Shown here: positions 35,704-47,800 of the stretch, one piece after another
Layout: every line of letters starts with the position of its first letter
Numbering within the stretch: position 1 is the stretch's first letter
DNA from: Doris montereyensis
Lineage: Eukaryota; Mollusca; Gastropoda; Nudibranchia; Dorididae
Length of the DNA stretch: 64,000 nt
Assembly (NCBI GenBank): GCA_037039925.1
Contig: JAXRKP010001026.1
Coordinates: 76,001-140,000, forward strand
Direction of reading: 5' to 3'
Program-made: the position numbers and the translations under genes
The notes under the pieces: generated by a model
Seen by the model: the letters and a program-made list of their open reading frames with translations, nothing else
Told to the model about the DNA's origin: nothing
Database searches by the model: none

Positions 35704-37500
35704 CTATTTGTGTAGGCCCCAAACACAGCTACCATAATGATAATCTAAAACTGATTTTACTAAAGCCTTGTAGCATTTCTCTTTTACATTTTGAGGACAG
35801 CTGTAAAGGTTACTTCTAAGGAAGGCCAAAAGGTCATTTACTTTTGCTTTTCTGCATAATGCTCTATGTTGTTCTTTCCATTTCAATTTAGTGTCTATTG
35901 TAAGTCCTAGTTTTTTTGCGTTGGTTGTTTTTAGTTTTTGGTTATATATATATATATATATATACAGTAGTTTCCGCCAAATTGCACGCCGAAAAAATGC
36001 ACAGTTCATCATTATGCACGATTTCTTAATGTCACTGAATTTTACAAGGCTTATTACCCTCAATATGCAACAACGGCTGGCTTGACCACCAAAATGCAAC
36101 ATGTTTTTGCAAGCACGTCTTCAATTGGTTCCATTTAAAGAGACAATTCATATGAAAAATAAACTTGATGTCTTTTTGTGCCATCCAAGTAACAACATCT
36201 GACACACACGCACGTGTGATTATGTCTGTGTGTGTGTGTGTGTGTCATCTAGATCTGTGTTAATTATGTGCACACAGGCGCACAACAATGCCAGTCTTGA
36301 CTGTGTCAGCTCTTGTCACCCTGCCCTTTCCCTCCCCAACTCGGCCGTCGCGGATGGTCTGCCAGACAGATACTATGATCGGCTCTCTCTTTGATGACGG
36401 TTAGAAAATCTGAGAAAGGTCTTTTATCATTTTTATGAGATGCGTGTCAACAAATAAGAAAGTATTCCTCCAAGTTGCTGAATGTCTCCACCATCCCCTC
36501 CCCTCCGGTAGTCTTGAGTGAGAGATGAATGAACAATCTATGAGAAGAGGTAAGGCCTATAATTGGGTCTTATCCTCAAATCAAGTAACAACAAACGAAA
36601 CCCAAACAATTACAAACAACTAACAAAACAAAAGAGTTTATGTCCAACCAAGAATGGCAATGTAAGTACATGTAGTGGGTTGTGGTCCTTGACTCCGTCA
36701 AAATGCACCTTTGCCAAAATACATGATTTTTTTGTCACCCGAGGACCGTGGATTTTGGCGGAAACTGTTGTAATAGTCTGAGGTGACTATTTTCACTTTT
36801 TTGCATATTTTTAGTACCAGACATTTATCTAGGTGGAAGTGGAACTCCATTTTCCACTTTCTCTCTCTTTCTTGCAGCGTGTTTAGGTCATTTTGTAATA
36901 TTTTGCAATCCTCCATGTTATTTCTTTTCCTATACATTAGACTACCATTAGCTAAAAGTCTTAATTCGGTACTTGGTGAGAGGTGTTAGTCAATATTGCA
37001 GATATTTATATGAAGAATAATAAAGGACCTAAGACAGTTTCCAGGGGAACACCTGAAATCACTGGTTTGGGATTAGATTTTGATACCTTCAACAATTATC
37101 TTTTGACTGTGTTCCAAAAGAAACGATTTACTCCAAGAATGTACCAATGAGACTTTTTGAATACCATACCCATCAATTTTAATAGTCATCCATTATGATA
37201 TACTTTGTCAAAAGCTATTGAGAAATCTATGACAGCATCTGTTTGGCTTCTTTGATTAAGAGAGTTACTGAAATCATTTATTGTTGTAATAAGTTGAGTT
37301 TCACAGCTTTGTTTTTGTCTGAAACCATGTTGGATAATATCTGTTTGGATGCTACGTTTATCTAGGTGATCCATTTGCTACTATACATATATAATAAGAG
37401 AAACAGGTCTGTACTTTTCTGTTCTTTGTCAATCTCCTCTTTTTAACTAGTGGGTCTCTATTTGCATTTTTCCAATCATTTGAAACTTTACCTTGGTTTA
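35704..37500 (-). mobile_element. CR1-like LINE reverse-transcriptase fragment, split by a MITE
   Basis: Reading down the - strand: HLDKRSIQTDIIQHGFR, SCETQLITTINDF and FSIAFDKVYH (37374-37190), then LQERERKWKMEFH and LDKCLVLKICKK (36870-36800), then after the MITE NQKLKTTNAKKLGLTID, FLRSNLYSCPQNVKEKCYK and SVLDYHYGSCVW (35950-35710). This is the palm to C-terminal part of a CR1/Rex-type LINE with many frame breaks. Confidence 0.85.
35965..36770. mobile_element. pogo/Tigger-like MITE inserted at TA inside the LINE
   Basis: The left end is cagtagtttccgccaaatt (35965-). The right end, ending at 36770, is ttttggcggaaactgttg. The inverted ends match apart from a few bases at the tip. TA lies on both sides (35963-35964 and 36771-36772). 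The interior of 806 bp has no transposase and carries a TG repeat near 36220-36245. Excising it restores the LINE coding order, so it inserted after the LINE. Confidence 0.8.
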
Positions 37501-38029
37501 AAGATGCCGGTTATATCTGAGAGTAACAAGTGGACGCGCCGTCTTAATGAAGTTATATGGCTGTTCATTGCTGATTTGAACTATTTACACAAAATATTAG
37601 GGATAAAACAATAGAGACTTCTTCTTCTTCCTCTTCTTCCTTGGGATGTAGAAAACTCCTTTGGTGAAGGACAGGTCTACATTGTACAATCCTAAAAGGT
37701 TGATCATATCCATACACATAGTATACAAAATGTCACACATAGGTAAAATGGTACAAAACAGAGTCGACTTCAGTCTTTCACCAAGGGATCTGAAATTTGT
37801 CGTCAATTTGCTCTTTATCCATATAAAAAAGTAAAACTAACACATCTGACAGTAGAAAAGACTTGTATTCAGTGTACATACATGTACAATTGTTTTCATC
37901 ACAATTTAAATGTCAAACAAATTCTTTTCAAAAAGACGAAAAATAACTACATAAAATTTCCATGCATCACATTTTATTTCCAGCAGCAATATCAGAAAAA
38001 TAGTAACAATATTAATAATAATTTTAATG
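37501..38029. other. Intergenic, no recognisable feature
   Basis: A/T-rich; nothing recognised. Confidence 0.35.
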
Positions 38030-38132
38030 AAAGGAATTTTTACTTTGAAATAGAAATTTTAATAATAGATTTTACTGGAATTGAAATAATAATAATAATA
38101 ATAATAAAAATAAAAATAATAGTAATAACAAC

Positions 38133-38184
<52 letters not shown>

Positions 38185-38335
38185 CAATAATAAAATAATA
38201 ATAATAATAATATGTAATAATAATAATAATAATAATAATATATTAATAATTAATAATAATAATTAATAATAATAATAATAACAATATATTAATAATAATA
38301 ATGACAATGATAATGATAATAATAATAATAATAAC

Positions 38336-38384
<49 letters not shown>

Positions 38385-38437
38385 TATTAACAATAATAAT
38401 AATAATGATGATGATGATGATGATGATGATGATAATG

Positions 38438-38483
<46 letters not shown>

Positions 38484-38510
38484 GATAGTAGTAGTTGTAG
38501 TAGTAATAGT
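38030..38510. repeat. AAT/GAT trinucleotide array
   Basis: About 450 bp of imperfect (AAT)n with a (GAT)n block near 38406-38432. Confidence 0.95.
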
Positions 38511-39629
38511 AGAAAAAGTAATAAAATGTGCATAGAATGATAAAATTAAAGTGAGAGCACAGGTTAAGTTTCTGTTAACAGGGGGGAGAGGGGGGGACTC
38601 CGATTGCAGAGCAGGATCAACTCAATTTCTACCCTCCCAAAATTGTGAGTGAAAAACAATGGGAATGCAAAGCCACTGCATCTGTCTGCAATCTTAACTG
38701 CGTTCTACAAGTAAAAAATTTGATCATCACAAAGGTAAGATTTTAATTTTACAAATATTTATTCTCTTCACTTGCTTGATCAAGGAGCTTTTAAAACTTT
38801 ATCCGTAAAAAAAAGTGTTGTTTTACCAGAGCCACCTTTGATAAATATAATATTATATAATAATAAATATTTATTCATCCAGAAATTTAGTGCAAAATAT
38901 TACGCAGTTGTCTTCAGTTGACAGTACTTGACACAAAACAATTTATCGGTACTTTACACAATAACAAAATTAAAGAAACTGTCAAGAGGAAGTGCATAAA
39001 AGCTAAAGAGAATGTTTTTATGTTTCTGATCTGAGCAATTTCTCACTGCAGCTGGAAAAAGTGAAAATTAAGATTAAGAGCAATCGTTCTTGCATCTATA
39101 CAACTACAATGTAAATATGAAAGCGTAAATAATTGGAAAAAAAGTTTAATATAAAAGAAAATAATTTGATAGATATGTGACATTATATAATATATTATAT
39201 TCATGGCATGAGGGAAAATATGAGAATAATAATAATAATCTTATAAAAGCGTAATGTATAATGAATATTTAAAATGGCATTTGTACAACAAAACCATGGG
39301 AAAAAACAGAAGTCAAACAGTTTTGATGCAATGCCAATCAATCAACTCAATCAGCCTCTCATGTTTCATAGCTTTCTCACTGATCATAGGTAAGGCCAAA
39401 ACATACAGGTCAGTGCAGACATAACAATTTCATCAGGTTTACACAATGTCCTGTAAACAATGTTTGTTTATAACTAGGTTTGATAATAAAAAAATTTAAA
39501 CCAACAGAAACAAAAACAAAACAAAACCACCCACAAAAAGAAAAACAGCAATAAAGAAAGAGGATGGGATTAGATTAAGCAATTTTCAGATTTTCATAAA
39601 ATCAAATCCTATAGAGAAGCCATTATGTG
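38511..39629. other. Intergenic, A/T-rich, no recognisable feature
   Basis: Holds a G-run near 38580. No gene or repeat family identified. Confidence 0.35.
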
Positions 39630-39654
39630 GACTAAGGAAATATCATAGTGATAG

Positions 39655-39805
39655 TGGCAGTAGAAAGAGATTTGATTGACTATTTGTTGACCTACTATCA
39701 CTATCAAAGTTGTTATTTTAAAGAGATTTGATTGGATATATGTTGACCTGACCTACTATCACTATCAAAGTTGTTATTTTAAAGAGATTTGATTGACTAT
39801 TTCAA
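39655..39805. repeat. About 60-bp direct repeat, two and a half copies
   Basis: The phrase 'aaagagatttgatt' followed by 'cctactatcactatcaaagt' recurs at about 39666, 39720 and 39780. Confidence 0.85.
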
Positions 39806-39852
39806 TCATTTGCTGACCCATTTTCATCATTATCATCATAAAGAGACAGTTT

Positions 39853-39985
39853 GTTTGTTTCATTGAACTTTACGTGTCCATCACATACGGTGATCTCAGG
39901 GAGCTTAAAGGGAAACAGCAAGATGAAAAATAAGTGAATTAGGGAAAGGAAAGCAGGATCTACCAGCACCGCCCGGCAACCACAC
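39853..39985 (-). mobile_element. Family-3 repeat copy
   Basis: Reverse orientation: 'catacggtgatctcaggg', 'gggaaacagcaagatgaaaa', 'aggatctaccagcaccgccc'. Confidence 0.85.
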
Positions 39986-40737
39986 ACATTAGTTTGACTA
40001 TATAAATTATAATTGACTACAAAGCAAGGTCACGTCAGTCTGTGAAGTCAGTTCTCAACGTGATATAAGGTGCCTAAATTTGACTAGTGTAAGGTAATGC
40101 AAAGGTTTATTTTGCATGGAACCTATCTATCTGAATTCCGATAATGATTTAAAAATGAAATGCTAGTCAAATGAGAAAACATTAGAGAAATCAGTAATCA
40201 AATTCAATCAGCCCTAAAAACTATCAAAATAGGGTGTTTTTTAAAAACAACAAAAATACAAAACAAAACAAAACAAAACAAATTTTAAAAATCAAAACAA
40301 AATCATGAAACAAAGAAGGAGCTGCAAAAGGAAACAAAGTTAAAAGTGTGGAATAAAATAAAAACTGGTCATAATTTTAGAGTCATTGGAAATTTTGAGC
40401 AAACAAAGTAAAAATATATACACGAATGTGTACATTATGAAAATGAAACAATGTGTCAATGACACTGAGAGAAGGTAAAAAAATATAATAATAAATAGGT
40501 GATGAACGCCATTTCACAGTGAAAGGAAAGTAAATGAAAAATGCTTTTACTTCTTCTTCATCAATTATGGCATCTACCTCATCCATCTCTCGTAGTCAAT
40601 TCTAAAGTGAAGAAGAATAAATTTACATTTAGAGAGAAAAACTGAAATGAAAAGACAGACTGTAATAACAAGACCATAGCTTCCCCGCTAACTGCTCATC
40701 TGAGAAAGATTGCTTGATTGCTTGATTGATTGATTGA
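39986..40737. other. Intergenic, A-rich
   Basis: A run of AAAAC-type units lies near 40255-40290. No gene recognised. Confidence 0.35.
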
Positions 40738-40878
40738 AATTAACCCTGTCCCCTATATCATGCCGAGATCCCAGGGTGAATTAAGAATAAACAACAAAAT
40801 AAACGATAGGTAAAAGTAAAAGAGTGGAAGTGGAAGGAAAGAAGTAGGATCTACCAGTAACCCCGCCAATCACCCATT
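40738..40878 (-). mobile_element. Family-3 repeat copy
   Basis: 'aattaaccctgtcccctat', 'gagatcccagggtgaattaa', 'agtaggatctaccagtaacc'. Confidence 0.82.
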
Positions 40879-40939
40879 ATCTGAGAAAGAAAAAAAGAAA
40901 AGAAAAGAAACAGAATGAATCATAATAGAAAAGCTAAAT

Positions 40940-41100
40940 CACTGCAAATGGTGGAGAGAGTAAATTTCAATTTAACAGGGTGAGTTAAGAGGAATGGAGC
41001 AGCAACATGAAAAGAAAATCTGGAAGACGAAAGGGAACGGAAAGAACTAGGACCACACCAGCATCATCTGTCAACTGCCAAGCCAAACTATAGACCATTA
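40940..41100 (-). mobile_element. Family-3 repeat copy, diverged
   Basis: 'gcaaatggtggagagagtaa', 'cagggtgagttaagaggaat', 'ctaggaccacaccagcatca'. Confidence 0.65.
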
Positions 41101-41210
41101 CTGTGGCATAGTTCTGGTTTTCATTTTCGGAAGAAACCACAGCATTTTAGACATCCCCTTACATGTACCATTAGTGATAATCTGCTGGCTGTTCCCTGCG
41201 GCATTTTGTT

Positions 41211-41365
41211 TCATTGGAATCTATCTTGTCCATCATAAGCGGTGATCTCAGGGTGATTTAAGTAAGAGGAAACAGCAAGATGAAAGAGAGAAAGATACGG
41301 TACGTTATTAAAGAATGAAAGGAAAAGAAGAAGTCCCACTGCAACAATGGGTTGTTACGGCCTAA
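41211..41365 (-). mobile_element. Family-3 repeat copy
   Basis: 'gcggtgatctcagggtgatt' and 'gaggaaacagcaagatgaaa', ending near 'aagaagtcccactgca'. Confidence 0.82.
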
Positions 41366-41387
41366 AACCAAGCTATTGATTGATGGC

Positions 41388-41535
41388 AATATACCCTATC
41401 CACCATACGCAGTGATCTCAGGGTGAATTAAGAGGAAACAGGAAATTTTTAAAAATAGGTAAAAGAGTGTAATGAAATGAAAGAAGTAGGACCTACCAGT
41501 TAAAGTAAATCCCCTACCAACAGCCCACAAAACAA
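41388..41535 (-). mobile_element. Family-3 repeat copy, adjacent to the previous one
   Basis: 'accatacgcagtgatctcag', 'gaattaagaggaaacaggaa', 'agtaggacctaccagttaaa'. Confidence 0.82.
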
Positions 41536-41629
41536 AGCTGTAGAGCCTGCAGCTGGCAAATGCCTTCTGAGGCTTCCAGTCCACCAACAAAGCTGTTGCT
41601 CTAAGGGCTCATAACTCATTCAAATTCAG

Positions 41630-42010
41630 CTCTACATGTTTGAGATTCAGTGATGTCTTTCCTAAGAAAAAAAAAAACCTATTCGAACATTATGGTCCCA
41701 AAGTTTGGAATGAGCTTCCAAGGGAGATTAGATAATTGAGTCCTGTTGAAGAAAAAAAAATAAAAGCTATCAAAACATACAACTTGTACTGTTTTGTCAT
41801 CAAATTTTAGTTAAACTGCATTTGATGGAATGTTGTTGTTTTTTCAAATCCAAACTTTTGCATCATTTCAAATCGTATATAGCATTGTAGTTGTCTGTTT
41901 TATAGAGAAATTGCTGTATGCCTGATTTTTATAATTTTCTGGTCATTTACCTAGTGTGACGTTGCTAAGCGCTTTGAGACGTCATTGATATGAAAAGCGC
42001 AATACAAAAT
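41630..42010 (+). mobile_element. LINE 3' terminus (CR1/L2-like)
   Basis: The + strand encodes YGPKVWNELPREIR at about 41689-41730, typical of the end of CR1/L2-type ORF2. A 3' UTR follows that ends in 'ctaagcgctttgagacgtca' and 'aaaagcgcaatacaaaatac', a short hairpin pair, then an ATT tail. 5'-truncated. Confidence 0.75.
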
Positions 42011-42027
42011 ACTATGTATATATGTGT

Positions 42028-42204
42028 TATTATTATTAGTATTATTATTAATATTAATATTATTATCATTAGTGGTAGTGGTAGTGGTAATGGTGGTGCT
42101 GGTGGTGGTGGTGGTAGTAGTAGCAGTAGTAGTAGTAGTAGTTCGTAGTAGTAGTAGTAGTAGTAGTAGTAATAGTAGAAGTAGTAGTAGTAGTAGTAGT
42201 GGTA

Positions 42205-42243
<39 letters not shown>

Positions 42244-42306
42244 AGTAGAAGTAGAGTAGAAGTAGTAGTAGTAGTGGTGGTGGTGGTGTTGGTGGTGACG
42301 GTGGTG

Positions 42307-42357
<51 letters not shown>

Positions 42358-42360
42358 TAG
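42028..42360. repeat. TAG/TGG trinucleotide array beginning in the LINE tail
   Basis: ATT units from the LINE tail pass into (GGT)n and then (AGT)n for about 300 bp. Open frames of Val or Ser runs are artefacts. Confidence 0.95.
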
Positions 42361-42434
42361 GTATAGGATCCTTTCTTGTTGGCTTGGCCTAAGAATCTTT
42401 ACCCCTTTTTATAAATTCACAGAAAGGGAAGTTG

Positions 42435-42890
42435 ATAATGAGACTAATTGTAGTTCTTTTTTTTATTTTAATTTTCTGACAGGTAGGATGAAGACTAATT
42501 GTAGTTAATTTCTATTAAGGAAGAGTTCTTCTTTCAATTTATATCATATTGTTAACAGATAAGGGATGTGACAAGATTAATTGTAGTTAATTTCTATAAA
42601 GGAATAGTTCTACATTGTACTTTCATCTTATATCATATTGTTAACAGATTGAGATGTGACAAGACTAATTGTAAGTAATTTCTATAAAGGACTAGTTCTT
42701 CCTTCATTTTGTGTTATATTTATATTGTTAACAAAAAGGGAAGTGACAAGACCAATTGTAATTAATTTCTATAAAGGAAGAGTTCTATTTCATTTTGTGT
42801 TATAACTTATATTGTTAACAGGTAGGATGTGACAAGACTAATTAATTGAAATTAATTTCTATAAAGGAGGAGATTTACTTTCATTCTGGT
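42435..42890. repeat. Diverged tandem repeat of about 90 bp, five copies
   Basis: Each copy contains 'gacaagactaattgtagtta', 'atttctataaaggaagagtt' and 'tatattgttaacag', with length differences. Confidence 0.85.
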
Positions 42891-43204
42891 TTTATATTGC
42901 TATGCTTCATTTTCGACACATGTTTTTCCCCAGATTGAAAGTGAACATTTTTAGTACCATATATGTATAATATGAATCACATATTCCATATGTATCTGAA
43001 AAATGACACCACAAAGAAAGGTCAACTTTCAGGATATTAAACAAAACTGAATTTTCTCATATAAACCCCACCCTTATAATTCCTGTACCCGATATATTTA
43101 TTTCTTCTTCATCCAAACAACAAAGTACATTAAAATAAAAACTTGACAATTAATTGAAATTGAAGAGTAGGAGCTATGATCAGGTTTATAAAAGCAGGCG
43201 GTTT

Positions 43205-43365
43205 GTTTGTTTCGATAAAAAATTTACCCATCCTACCGTATGCGATGATCTCTGGGTGAATTATGAGGTAAAAACAAGATGACAATGAAAGATAAGTGAA
43301 AGAGTGAAAGGAAAGAAGTATGACCTACCAGCATCGCCCCATTAACTGCCAACCACCTACATAAA
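43205..43365 (-). mobile_element. Family-3 repeat copy
   Basis: 'accgtatgcgatgatctctg', 'tgaaagataagtgaaagagt', 'tatgacctaccagcatcgcc'. Confidence 0.85.
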
Positions 43366-43552
43366 AGCAGGTGAAAAATCCGTTATAATTCATAGACAGT
43401 TACTTTTATAACTATGACTATGAATATTATGATGAGCGTATTATTATTATGCACAGAGAAAAACAATTTTCTTTCTTTTTCAATCAAAGCAAAAAGAAAA
43501 GAAAAAGTTCAGAATTAACTTCACAAATAATCCTTGAGGAAATTTCATAAAT

Positions 43553-43555
<3 letters not shown>

Positions 43556-43631
<76 letters not shown>
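43556..43631. repeat. (AT)n microsatellite
   Basis: About 75 bp of pure AT dinucleotide, self-complementary. Confidence 0.97.
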
Positions 43632-43637
<6 letters not shown>

Positions 43638-44567
43638 CTTATAACTACTATATAATGAAAGCTTACTTTAAAACGTTCATGACACAAATGATACCTGGAT
43701 ATCTCACATTGAGTGATTTATAAAAAAAGCATTGACAAGAACTGATGAGGTTATTGGCGGCCATATAGAAAACATGAAATAAAGTCACAGTATCACCGGA
43801 AGTCGATAACAATGCACACTGAAAAAGATATCATATGTGACGTATTGTTTTTTCTTTTCTACAGCTGTTTAAGAGCAGAAACTGAGCAGACATAATCAAG
43901 TAACCTCAGGATTTATGGCAAAATTACAATCACTGCAATCACTCTCGGAAGTTTACACAATATTGGATCTCCGAGCCTAAGTTCAGCTCTTATATCATTT
44001 CAAATGCGTGTTACTTATGTTGCACATCGCGTCGTTTGTATACTGTTCACAAAAACAAACACAGATCATGTCTAAAAAGAATAAAGGTAAAAGAAAAAAG
44101 AACAAAATAACGGAAATTAATTCTTCATACATTGGATTTATTGACTGCAACAGAATAAGAGTAAAAAAATTGGTTGAAAAGAACTCACATTTCACGAAGA
44201 AGAAAGAAAACAGTCTTATGAATTATGAACAATATTAATGATAAGCTGTAAATATAGAAATTTGTCAGTTTACCTTATTCGTAACTAACTTGGCAAGTAT
44301 AAATCCTTAAAAGATGTTAATAAATAAATAAAAAAAGAAAAAAAGAAAAAGTTCTTCTACCAACACTGGGCACAGAAATATTTCAAGCTCACACAGTTAG
44401 TTACAGTTACAGCCATAGCCCTGGCATGAAGTAAAAACAACATTGAATAAAAAAAGCCCTTGTGAAAAACGTATTCCTGTAAAATAAATAATGATTAATA
44501 AATTATACACACATGAATAAAAAAAAGAAGTAAATAAATTTAGAAAAATAAAGAAGAAAGATTCATT
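43632..44567. other. Intergenic, A/T-rich, no recognisable feature
   Basis: A 76-codon open frame at 44008 has no splice or family support. Confidence 0.35.
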
Positions 44568-44705
44568 TCATTGAAATTTACCCTGTCCACCAGTGCGACG
44601 ATCTCAGGGTGAATTAAGAGGAAACAGCAAGACAAAAGATAAGTGAAAGAAGGAAAGGAAAGAAGTAGGATCTATCAGTAGCGCTCGCCAACTGCCCGCA
44701 AAACG
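44568..44705 (-). mobile_element. Family-3 repeat copy
   Basis: 'catttcattgaaatttaccc', 'gacgatctcagggtgaatta', 'tatcagtagcgctcgccaac'. Confidence 0.87.
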
Positions 44706-46824
44706 AACAAAGAAAATGAATTCTTACTCCATGGTGACAAAACCTTCTGAAAATTAATTTCGGTGATAATTCCAGAATATTATTATGTTGAACAACTTGC
44801 ATCTCCTAAAATTGTGATCGGATAAAACCAATCAAGCCTGACTGACAGATTACCGGCACATCATGAAGAACGGAATGCGATAGAAGTCAATCTTTCACCC
44901 TTCACACATCAGATTGATGAACAAGAAAGCCTTATGATTATGATTGACTTGTTTTATTTACTTCAACTTCAACTTGTGTCGTCTTTGTCCTGACGTACCG
45001 TTTTGTCCAACTGCTAATCATATGTGTGTGTGAACTCATTTCACAGGTTTTTAAAAACAAATATATAGGCTTGATGTACTTAAAACTTTTATATTATAAA
45101 GTCCTTGCATCGCCATATCATTGCTCTATTTTCCCCTAGCGCAAAAAAGTTCTCAACACAACTATTTTATAGTATAAATTGAATTTAACAATACCATATT
45201 ATCTATCTCTCCTTAAATATATCTTGTCTTGAATTTAATTAGCTTGATCACCTCACATGCTCAGATCTAAAACTTGACTTGACACGCCATCATCTGCAAA
45301 CGACTACTCCTGCTTAATTCCCTTGACCTTCTGCGGGGACTCTAAGGAGGCTCCTTTGAACAAGGTTTGGTTTACTGTTAGTGTTACTTACATCTTCTGT
45401 TAATCTTAAGTCGACTTGTCATTATTAATGATGGCAGGTATAGTCGAAGGCAAAATTCACATCAATCCGTTTTTCTCTTCCTCTTACGGCATCAAGCCAG
45501 TTATGATTGGGTTCACCTTGCAAGTGTGTTGTAAGCTGAAATGTATTTATATATATATATACTCGTTGGTTCTTCCTTTTTTTAGTAGGAATACATTACG
45601 TGGCCGTTCTGCAAGTAGCAGGCTACCAATAAGTAAATCTTGCCTTTTTTTTTTTCTTTTTTTTTTTTATACGTGTGTATAGATCAAAATTTGAGAGCAA
45701 GAGACGCGTCCCCATTCGACGCCGTTCTCAATAGGAATAGGAAATGGCGTCTCTGCAACAATTAAGACTAAGAAGAAAGCATGTAGAAATGTGTCAACAA
45801 TAGCAAAGTAACAAATAGTCCACTGAAGAACAAATTAAGGATGTATAATATCAACATACGACATGAAGACCAAAAAAAAAAAGAAAGGAAAACACAGTGA
45901 AATGAATGATTAAATAAATATATAAATAAATAAATGAATGAAGAATTAACAAGAAATAAAAATAAAGAAATGGAAAGTGCTAGAAACAGCCTGGCCCCTG
46001 ACAATAAGTGAGCACCGTTTGTTTCTTCAAACCATTTTTTTTTTTAATGTTTATTTGTATTTTCACTCATGAGCAAAGTTGCATATTATAAATGTATTAT
46101 ATCATTTGTATTTTGAAACCTCGTCAACTGTGAACAACAATAATCTCAATCACTCTTTAGTAGAAGTATCAACAGCAAGCGCTAAAAGAATGTTAACAAC
46201 AAAGAAAGACCTCAAAAAACAACAACAGGCAAGAAGAAAGAATCCATAAATCCATAAAAGCATTATTAGATAAAAAATGACAATAGAAAATAATTTGAAT
46301 GAAAAGGAAAAAAATTGAAATCTTTCTGGCTTGCATAGTAGAGAGAGCACTTGTCAGTTAAAAGAATAAAAATCAATTTCAGGCCAAATTTTGTGATGGC
46401 TGAGGAGGGCTTACAAAACAAAAACAAAAAAAGTTAATCATTCTTCTATTTTCTAATTTCTTCTTTGATGAGATTCCACAAGCATAAATATTGCATTTAG
46501 CTAGATGAGAAAATTACTTGAGCCGTACTCAAAAGTTTGTAATAATATAATTTGAAGTATGATTCAATTTTCTTCTAACTGAACCTCATCCTATTATGTT
46601 CATGTTGATAATTTAACAGTTTTTGCCGTAACCCTCTTGATTTCAAATCCTCTCCCTTTTACAGGACAAAATCTGATCATTTCTTGGCTTTGTGTATCTT
46701 GGAGGTATGTTGTTAGGAAAAAAACAAACTATACTTTTCAGCGCCTCCTGTCCACAAATAATACAAGTAAGAGAAAGATAAAGCAGCATGAATTAGAATT
46801 ACACAAGATATTTGTTTGTATAAC
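44706..46824. other. Intergenic, A/T-rich, no recognisable feature
   Basis: Over 2 kb with no gene, tRNA-like head or tandem array that I can identify, only short poly-T and ATAT patches. Confidence 0.35.
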
Positions 46825-46965
46825 TCAAATCTACCACATCCGCCATAGGTGGTGATCTTTTAGGTGAATGAAGAGGAAGCAGCAAGATAAAAAGCAATGG
46901 AAGAGATGATACGGATAGAAGTAGGACCTACCAGTAGCTGTACCCGACAACCACCACCACAACAG
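46825..46965 (-). mobile_element. Family-3 repeat copy
   Basis: 'cataggtggtgatcttttag', 'gaggaagcagcaagataaaa', 'gtaggacctaccagtagctg'. Confidence 0.82.
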
Positions 46966-47141
46966 GATACCACAGAAGAAAGATGTCAGACATAGCATAG
47001 CATCACAAGCGCGAGCATTCATCTTCGACTCAATTCTTGTCCAAAAAAAAAATGCCCCTAGAACACCCTCTGGCGTTTATCCAGCGACTGCTATATCTCA
47101 TTGGGGACACACAGGTGGGAGATAATACAACACAATTAATT

Positions 47142-47445
47142 TGACTTCATTTGATTTGATTTACCCACATCCACAACTAAGGTCGGATTTTAATTGTGCC
47201 CAGACCACCTTGTAAACAGCCAAGGGATCTTTAACGTGTACAGTGTTTTGATCTGCACACAGGATTTCCCCCCCCCCCATGTTATCGTCCGTTTTTGATG
47301 GGACTAGGTGACGATCCATCTACCTTGACCAAGGCGATAGATTTCACTCGAAAATAACTCGAGAGGAAATTTTCACGTCGGCGGGGCTTAAACCCTCAAC
47401 CTTCAGGTTGAGAGGCCAATACTTGCTTCTGGATTAATAATCAGA
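47142..47445 (-). mobile_element. SINE-2 copy, near full length
   Basis: Tail 'tttgatttacccacatccac' at the low end, core 'aagggatctttaacgtgtac', then a C-run and 'gggactaggtgacgatccat', head near 47400-47440. Confidence 0.87.
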
Positions 47446-47589
47446 GCTAAACCTGAAGGGATAGCACAGACCAGACGAGCCAAATTTAATGCAAGCAGAG
47501 ACATTCAACTAGCATTCAAACTCAAGCATGCTATCAGCTAAAGTTTTCAGATCACATAAGCGGATAATGGTGTGGTGGTGGAGTTTGTT

Positions 47590-47800
47590 ACATTGAAATT
47601 TACCCACTCCACCATATGCGATGATTTCAGGGTGAATGAAGAGGAAACAGCAGAGACATTCAACTGGCATTCGAGCATGCTATCAGATACAGATTTCGTA
47701 TTAGTTTCTGGCTATGGTGGTGGAGTTTGTTACATTGAAATTTAGCATATGCAGTGATCTCGGAGAGGGGGGGGATATTAAGAGGAAACAGCTAAAACAT
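47590..47800 (-). mobile_element. Two truncated family-3 copies in tandem
   Basis: Copy one at 47590-47655 and copy two at 47727-47800 both start with 'tttgttacattgaaattta' and stop after 'gaggaaacagc'. Each is followed by a similar phrase ('attcaactggcattcgagca' against 'attcagcattacagcatgct'), so the unit was duplicated together with its flank. Confidence 0.7.

Noticed and set aside
44008..44238. Small Lys-rich open frame
   Set aside because: A-rich DNA gives Lys codons by chance; there is no splice signal, repeat or similarity to support it.
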